A stretch of DNA of 16,356 nt from Kiritimatiellia bacterium. GTDB lineage: Bacteria > Verrucomicrobiota > Kiritimatiellia > RFP12 > UBA1067. This document shows, piece after piece, positions 13,221 through 16,356 of the stretch; within the stretch, counting starts at the first letter, position 1, and each line of letters opens with the position of its first letter. The position numbers were made by a program, and so were the translations under genes. Location of the stretch: the NCBI GenBank assembly GCA_017405115.1, contig JAFRBA010000022.1, positions 1 through 16,356 of the forward strand, written 5' to 3'. Under the pieces are notes generated by a model that saw nothing but the letters and a program-made list of their open reading frames with translations, was not told the DNA's origin and did not search any database.

Positions 13221-16200
13221 ACAGGATTATGAACAGAATGAATAGAATGTGTGTTTTCGCGGCGATCGCGCTCGTGTCCGTCATGACGGCTCGGGCCGCC
13301 GATGCCTTGCCGTGCGCTGGCATTTCCGTCTTCCACTGGACAATCCAGGATCTCGCGAAGGAGCGCGGCATATCCATCGTGCAGGCCGCGCAACTGTTCA
13401 AGGCCGCCGGCGTCGACGGCTTCGACTGCGAGTATTGCGACGTGCGCCTGCACGAGTTCGCGTCAACGGGGCTGAAGCCGATCAACCTCTTCGGCTCGGT
13501 GAAGTTCCGCGTGCCGGACCGGGGCGAGGCGCAGATACGCGACTTTCTGGCGGTGGCCGTCCGCTACCATGTTCCGCGCGTCATGGTCATTCCGGACCGT
13601 TTCTCCGACGGCGAACCGCACGAGGAGGAGTTTCAGGACATTGTCGACGGATTCCGCCGATTCGTGGCGGCGGCGCAGAAGGTCGGCATCACGGTGACGG
13701 TGGAGACTTTCGGCAACAGGAAGAACGCCTGTTCCTACGCGAAGTACATCAAGCGGCTTTTGGACGAGGTGCCGGGCCTCTGCTTCGCGCTCGACACGGG
13801 CAACCTCCACTTCGCCGGCAGAGGCGACGATATCGTAGACGTGGCACACCACGCGGCTAACCGTATCGCCCACGTGCACCTGAAGGACTGGAAGAAGGGT
13901 ATGCCGCCGATCGGACCTAAGGGCGAGCGCAACTACGAGACGGTCGGTCTTGGGGCGATCCCGAACGAGGAGCTCGTCCGCTACGCGCAGTCCGTCGGCT
14001 TCCGCGGCTGGTATACGCTCGAACATCCTCTGCCGGGCGACACGCTGGGTGATACGGTGCGGCAGATCGCCATCCTTAAATATTGGCTCTCATCGCCCAA
14101 ACCGTCTACGGCCGCGCCGAACCGTCTCTGGAAGGAGGTCGTCTTCGACGCGCCCGAGACACGTCCGATGCGCTTCGGTGGCTGGAGCCGTTCGATGAAC
14201 GCGCGCTTCGGCGACTATGCCGTTGTGATGGACGTCTATTACGCCGACGGCACGAAGGCGTGGGACCGCCGCGCGTCGTTTGCCCCGGGTACGCACGACT
14301 GGTCTTATAGTGCCGGCGTGTTCGCGCCAGAGAAGCCCGTCAAGCGGGTGAAAATCGTCCCCGTGGCCCGCAAGGGCTCCGGCACGGCCGAGTTCACCGG
14401 ACTGTTCTTCGACTTCGAGGTCTTCGACGGCATGCCGCTCCGAACGGAACTGCGGACGAGCCGTCCCTTTGCCGATGCGGACGAACAGTTGGTGATCGTC
14501 CGAGAAGAGAAGAAGCCGAAGAAGCTGGATTATTTCGGACGCAAGGAGAGTTTCATCGCGAAGCCGGTCCCGGAACGCGAACGGCAGTTCCTGCGTTCGC
14601 CGCTCGTAAAGGGCGTGAGTGCGGTGTGGACGGCGGACTCGATGCGCCGCGTGACGCCGCTGACGTTCCCTGGGTCTAACGAGATGCATGCGATCTCGCT
14701 TGAGCTGGCGCGCCGTGAGCACGAAAGTGCGCAGATCCTCGTCTCGACGGCGGAAGACGCTGAATGGACGCATGGCGAGCTTTCGGTCGGCGCGTTTGCG
14801 GACGCGTCCGGCAGGCCGTTCCACGGCACTATAAGCTGGCAGCGCGTCGGCTACCTGCCGCGCGAGCCAGGCTTCGCCATGCACCCTTACGGGACGGATC
14901 TCCGCGAGAAGTGGCTGCCCGATCCGCTGTTGCCGGCCGCGCCGTTCCGCGTGCGCAAGGGCGCGACGCAGGCGCTTTGGATCACGGCGTATGCGGCGGA
15001 TGACGCCGCGCCGGGCGTCTACCGCGGCGAAATCGTCGTCACGGAACGAGGCGAACGGCGGGCAGTCGTGCCCGTCGAATTGACCGTACGCGGCTTCTCG
15101 CTGCCCAGGACGTTCGGGCTCAAGACGGCCTTTGCGGTGATGGATGGATTCCTGAAGGCGCGCTACCCGGACGCCGACCTGAAGGCGAAGCGCCGCGAAG
15201 CCTGGGACATCCTGCTTGACCATCGACTCAATCCGGACGACATCACGCGCACGACGCTGCCAGATCTCGACGACCTCGCCTACGCGCGGCAGCGCGGCAT
15301 GAACCACTTCACGGTCCTCAACATCGTTCCGGAGACGAAGCCGGGGCAGAAATGGACGCTCGTTGCCGATCCGAAGGTGCTGTTCACGCCGGAGTTCTAT
15401 GCTTCTTTCACGGCACGGATTCGTCCGTACGTTGCTGAATTGCGTGCGCGGAACCTCCTGGACATCGCCTCGCTCTACGGTTTTGACGAGCGCACGAGCG
15501 AGTATTACGCCGGCATCGACGAGATGTGGAAGAAGCTCCGTGTCGACTTTCCCGGACTACCGCTCATGACGACGGCCAAGATGTACGCTGATCTCGCCGC
15601 GAACAAGACGAACCTGCCGGTGCTCGTGACGGCAGACATCTACTGTCCCTGCACGTACCGCTGGAACGAGGCGACGACGGCGAAGCTCCGCGCCGCAGGC
15701 AAGAAAGTCTGGTGGTACACCTGCTGTTCGCCGTTTGCGCCATATGCGAATTTCGCCTCGTACGAGAGCCCGACGATGGAAGGGCGCCTCCTGCTCGGGT
15801 TCATGACGCACAAGTATCGGGCGGACGGATTCCTCTTCTGGCATGTAAACAACTGGAAGGAAGACCGCCATCCGACGATGAAGGCGGACGACACGTTCTT
15901 CCCAGACTGGAAGACGTACAACTGGGTTGGCTGTCCGGGCGACGGCGTATTTCTGTATCCTGGAGAGGACGAGATATACCCGTCCGTCCGCCTGGCGCAG
16001 CTTTGCGACGGCGTCGAGGACTACGAGTGGCTGCAATTGGCCGTCGAGAAGGTGGGCCGCATGGCGGTCGACGGCATTTCCGACGGTTTGATTGCTTCGC
16101 TTACGGAATTCAACAGAGACCCCGATGCACTCCGCGTTGCACGCGGGAACGTCGCCAATCTTATCGAGTCCGCAAACAAAGAACTCGAGTCACCAAACAA

Positions 16201-16255
16201 ACAAGGAAACGAAAAATGGTGCGCCAAGCAAAGCTCGGCAGAGCTAACAGAATGA
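13217..16255 (+). CDS. Exported fusion of a xylose-isomerase-like TIM barrel and a GH123-type glycosidase (DUF4091)
   Basis: The 1012-aa protein starts at the ATG overlapping the previous stop and has a signal peptide ending near ARA-AD (about residue 25). Residues 30-310 are an AP-endonuclease-2/xylose-isomerase-like barrel with complete metal-ligand candidates: E163 in VETFG, D193 in FALDTGN, H219/H221 in HVHLKDW and E269 in TLEHP. Residues 315-450 look like a beta-rich linker. From about 480 the protein resembles GH123: QRVGYLPREPGF, WLPDPLLP and a barrel with YGFDER, where D757/E758 correspond to the adjacent Asp-Glu pair of substrate-assisted beta-N-acetylgalactosaminidases. WWYTCCSP and PSVRLAQLCDGVEDYEWL follow. 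It probably removes beta-GalNAc (or a relative), and the first barrel may epimerise or isomerise a released sugar. The last ~24 residues look like read-through into a leader. Family calls are good; the joint reaction is inference. Confidence 0.82.
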   Translation: MNRIMNRMNRMCVFAAIALVSVMTARAADALPCAGISVFHWTIQDLAKERGISIVQAAQLFKAAGVDGFDCEYCDVRLHEFASTGLKPINLFGSVKFRVPDRGEAQIRDFLAVAVRYHVPRVMVIPDRFSDGEPHEEEFQDIVDGFRRFVAAAQKVGITVTVETFGNRKNACSYAKYIKRLLDEVPGLCFALDTGNLHFAGRGDDIVDVAHHAANRIAHVHLKDWKKGMPPIGPKGERNYETVGLGAIPNEELVRYAQSVGFRGWYTLEHPLPGDTLGDTVRQIAILKYWLSSPKPSTAAPNRLWKEVVFDAPETRPMRFGGWSRSMNARFGDYAVVMDVYYADGTKAWDRRASFAPGTHDWSYSAGVFAPEKPVKRVKIVPVARKGSGTAEFTGLFFDFEVFDGMPLRTELRTSRPFADADEQLVIVREEKKPKKLDYFGRKESFIAKPVPERERQFLRSPLVKGVSAVWTADSMRRVTPLTFPGSNEMHAISLELARREHESAQILVSTAEDAEWTHGELSVGAFADASGRPFHGTISWQRVGYLPREPGFAMHPYGTDLREKWLPDPLLPAAPFRVRKGATQALWITAYAADDAAPGVYRGEIVVTERGERRAVVPVELTVRGFSLPRTFGLKTAFAVMDGFLKARYPDADLKAKRREAWDILLDHRLNPDDITRTTLPDLDDLAYARQRGMNHFTVLNIVPETKPGQKWTLVADPKVLFTPEFYASFTARIRPYVAELRARNLLDIASLYGFDERTSEYYAGIDEMWKKLRVDFPGLPLMTTAKMYADLAANKTNLPVLVTADIYCPCTYRWNEATTAKLRAAGKKVWWYTCCSPFAPYANFASYESPTMEGRLLLGFMTHKYRADGFLFWHVNNWKEDRHPTMKADDTFFPDWKTYNWVGCPGDGVFLYPGEDEIYPSVRLAQLCDGVEDYEWLQLAVEKVGRMAVDGISDGLIASLTEFNRDPDALRVARGNVANLIESANKELESPNKQGNEKWCAKQSSAELTE

Positions 16256-16293
16256 AAGGAGTCTGTACGGCAAAGAAAACGAAGTGCCGTTAG
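16216..16293 (+). CDS. Possible 25-aa basic small ORF
   Basis: ATG at 16216 follows AAGGAAAC at good spacing, in the same style as other starts here, and the frame runs to TAG at 16291-16293. A second in-frame ATG at 16252 overlaps the stop of the preceding gene as ATGA. The product (MVRQAKLGRANRM then a Lys/Cys-rich end) matches nothing I know. It could be a leader peptide for a downstream gene, the stub of a broken gene, or chance. Confidence 0.25.
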   Translation: MVRQAKLGRANRMKGVCTAKKTKCR

Positions 16294-16296
16294 GAA

Positions 16297-16338
16297 GATT
16301 GGCTGCGCGGAGGGCGACCGACGCGCAGAAGCCCAATC
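16297..16338 (+). terminator. GC-rich hairpin at the end of the second operon
   Basis: GATTGG (16297-16302) pairs with CCAATC (16333-16338), and CTGCGCG (16303-16309) with CGCGCAG (16322-16328), leaving a 12-base loop and a 4-base bulge. The 13 paired bases make a stable structure just after the small ORF. No T-run follows before the window ends, so it may be a terminator of unusual type, an attenuator or a processing site. Confidence 0.5.
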
Positions 16339-16356
16339 CTACAAAGGAATGAGCCA

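Noticed and set aside
14090..15307. Long - strand open frame (405 aa) opposite the GH123 fusion
   Set aside because: Arg/Val-rich shadow of a gene with recognisable motifs; no start signal.

Overview
The window is GC-rich, tightly packed bacterial DNA. It encodes breakdown of uronic-acid polysaccharides, most likely host glycosaminoglycans. Several features recall gut or environmental Kiritimatiellota/Verrucomicrobiota/Lentisphaerota: operons with ATGA and GTGA overlaps, many exported TIM-barrel and toroid enzymes, a Tat lipoprotein, no SusC/SusD pair, and a lone DUF6788-like AAA/PD-(D/E)XK ATPase. That lineage is an inference from style and gene content; there is no rRNA or other marker here.

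Region 1 (1-7520, + strand) is one operon entering from the left. It holds the C-terminus of a GH88 unsaturated uronyl hydrolase, a galactitol-type PTS IIC permease, an exported unclassified toroid protein (possible lyase), KduI, an exported heparinase II/III-type lyase and KduD. The chain reads as: lyase cleavage outside the cytoplasm, uptake of unsaturated oligosaccharides, release of the 4,5-unsaturated uronate by GH88, then KduI and KduD to 2-keto-3-deoxygluconate. A 9-bp tandem repeat separates kduI from the lyase gene. The operon promoter lies outside the window.

Region 2 (7590-10881) is regulatory and possibly mobile. A XylR-type regulator (sugar-binding domain plus AraC helix-turn-helix) lies on the - strand, convergent with kduD. 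Next comes a self-contained ATPase cassette with its own promoter, whose -35 box sits in the centre of a 12-bp inverted repeat. A 23-bp direct repeat (22/23 identical) flanks this cassette. One copy lies in the regulator promoter, the other in the promoter of the next operon, where it forms half of a 10-bp inverted repeat. Both outer promoters carry the same TATAATTYCGCCCA core close to the ATG and lack a Shine-Dalgarno sequence. The simplest reading is an ancestral divergent regulator/operon promoter, sharing one operator, that was split by the ATPase cassette.

Region 3 (10882-16255, + strand) is a second, translationally coupled operon. It encodes a 290-aa cytoplasmic protein that looks like a core-deleted paralogue of the next gene product, then a Tat-exported lipoprotein with a glycosidase-like fold, then an exported 1012-aa fusion of a xylose-isomerase-like barrel to a GH123-type glycosidase. 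GH123 acts on beta-GalNAc, which together with region 1 would fit chondroitin/dermatan-type or related GalNAc-containing glycans. The operon ends near a tiny possible ORF and a GC-rich hairpin. I saw no tRNA, rRNA, CRISPR array or canonical IS element.
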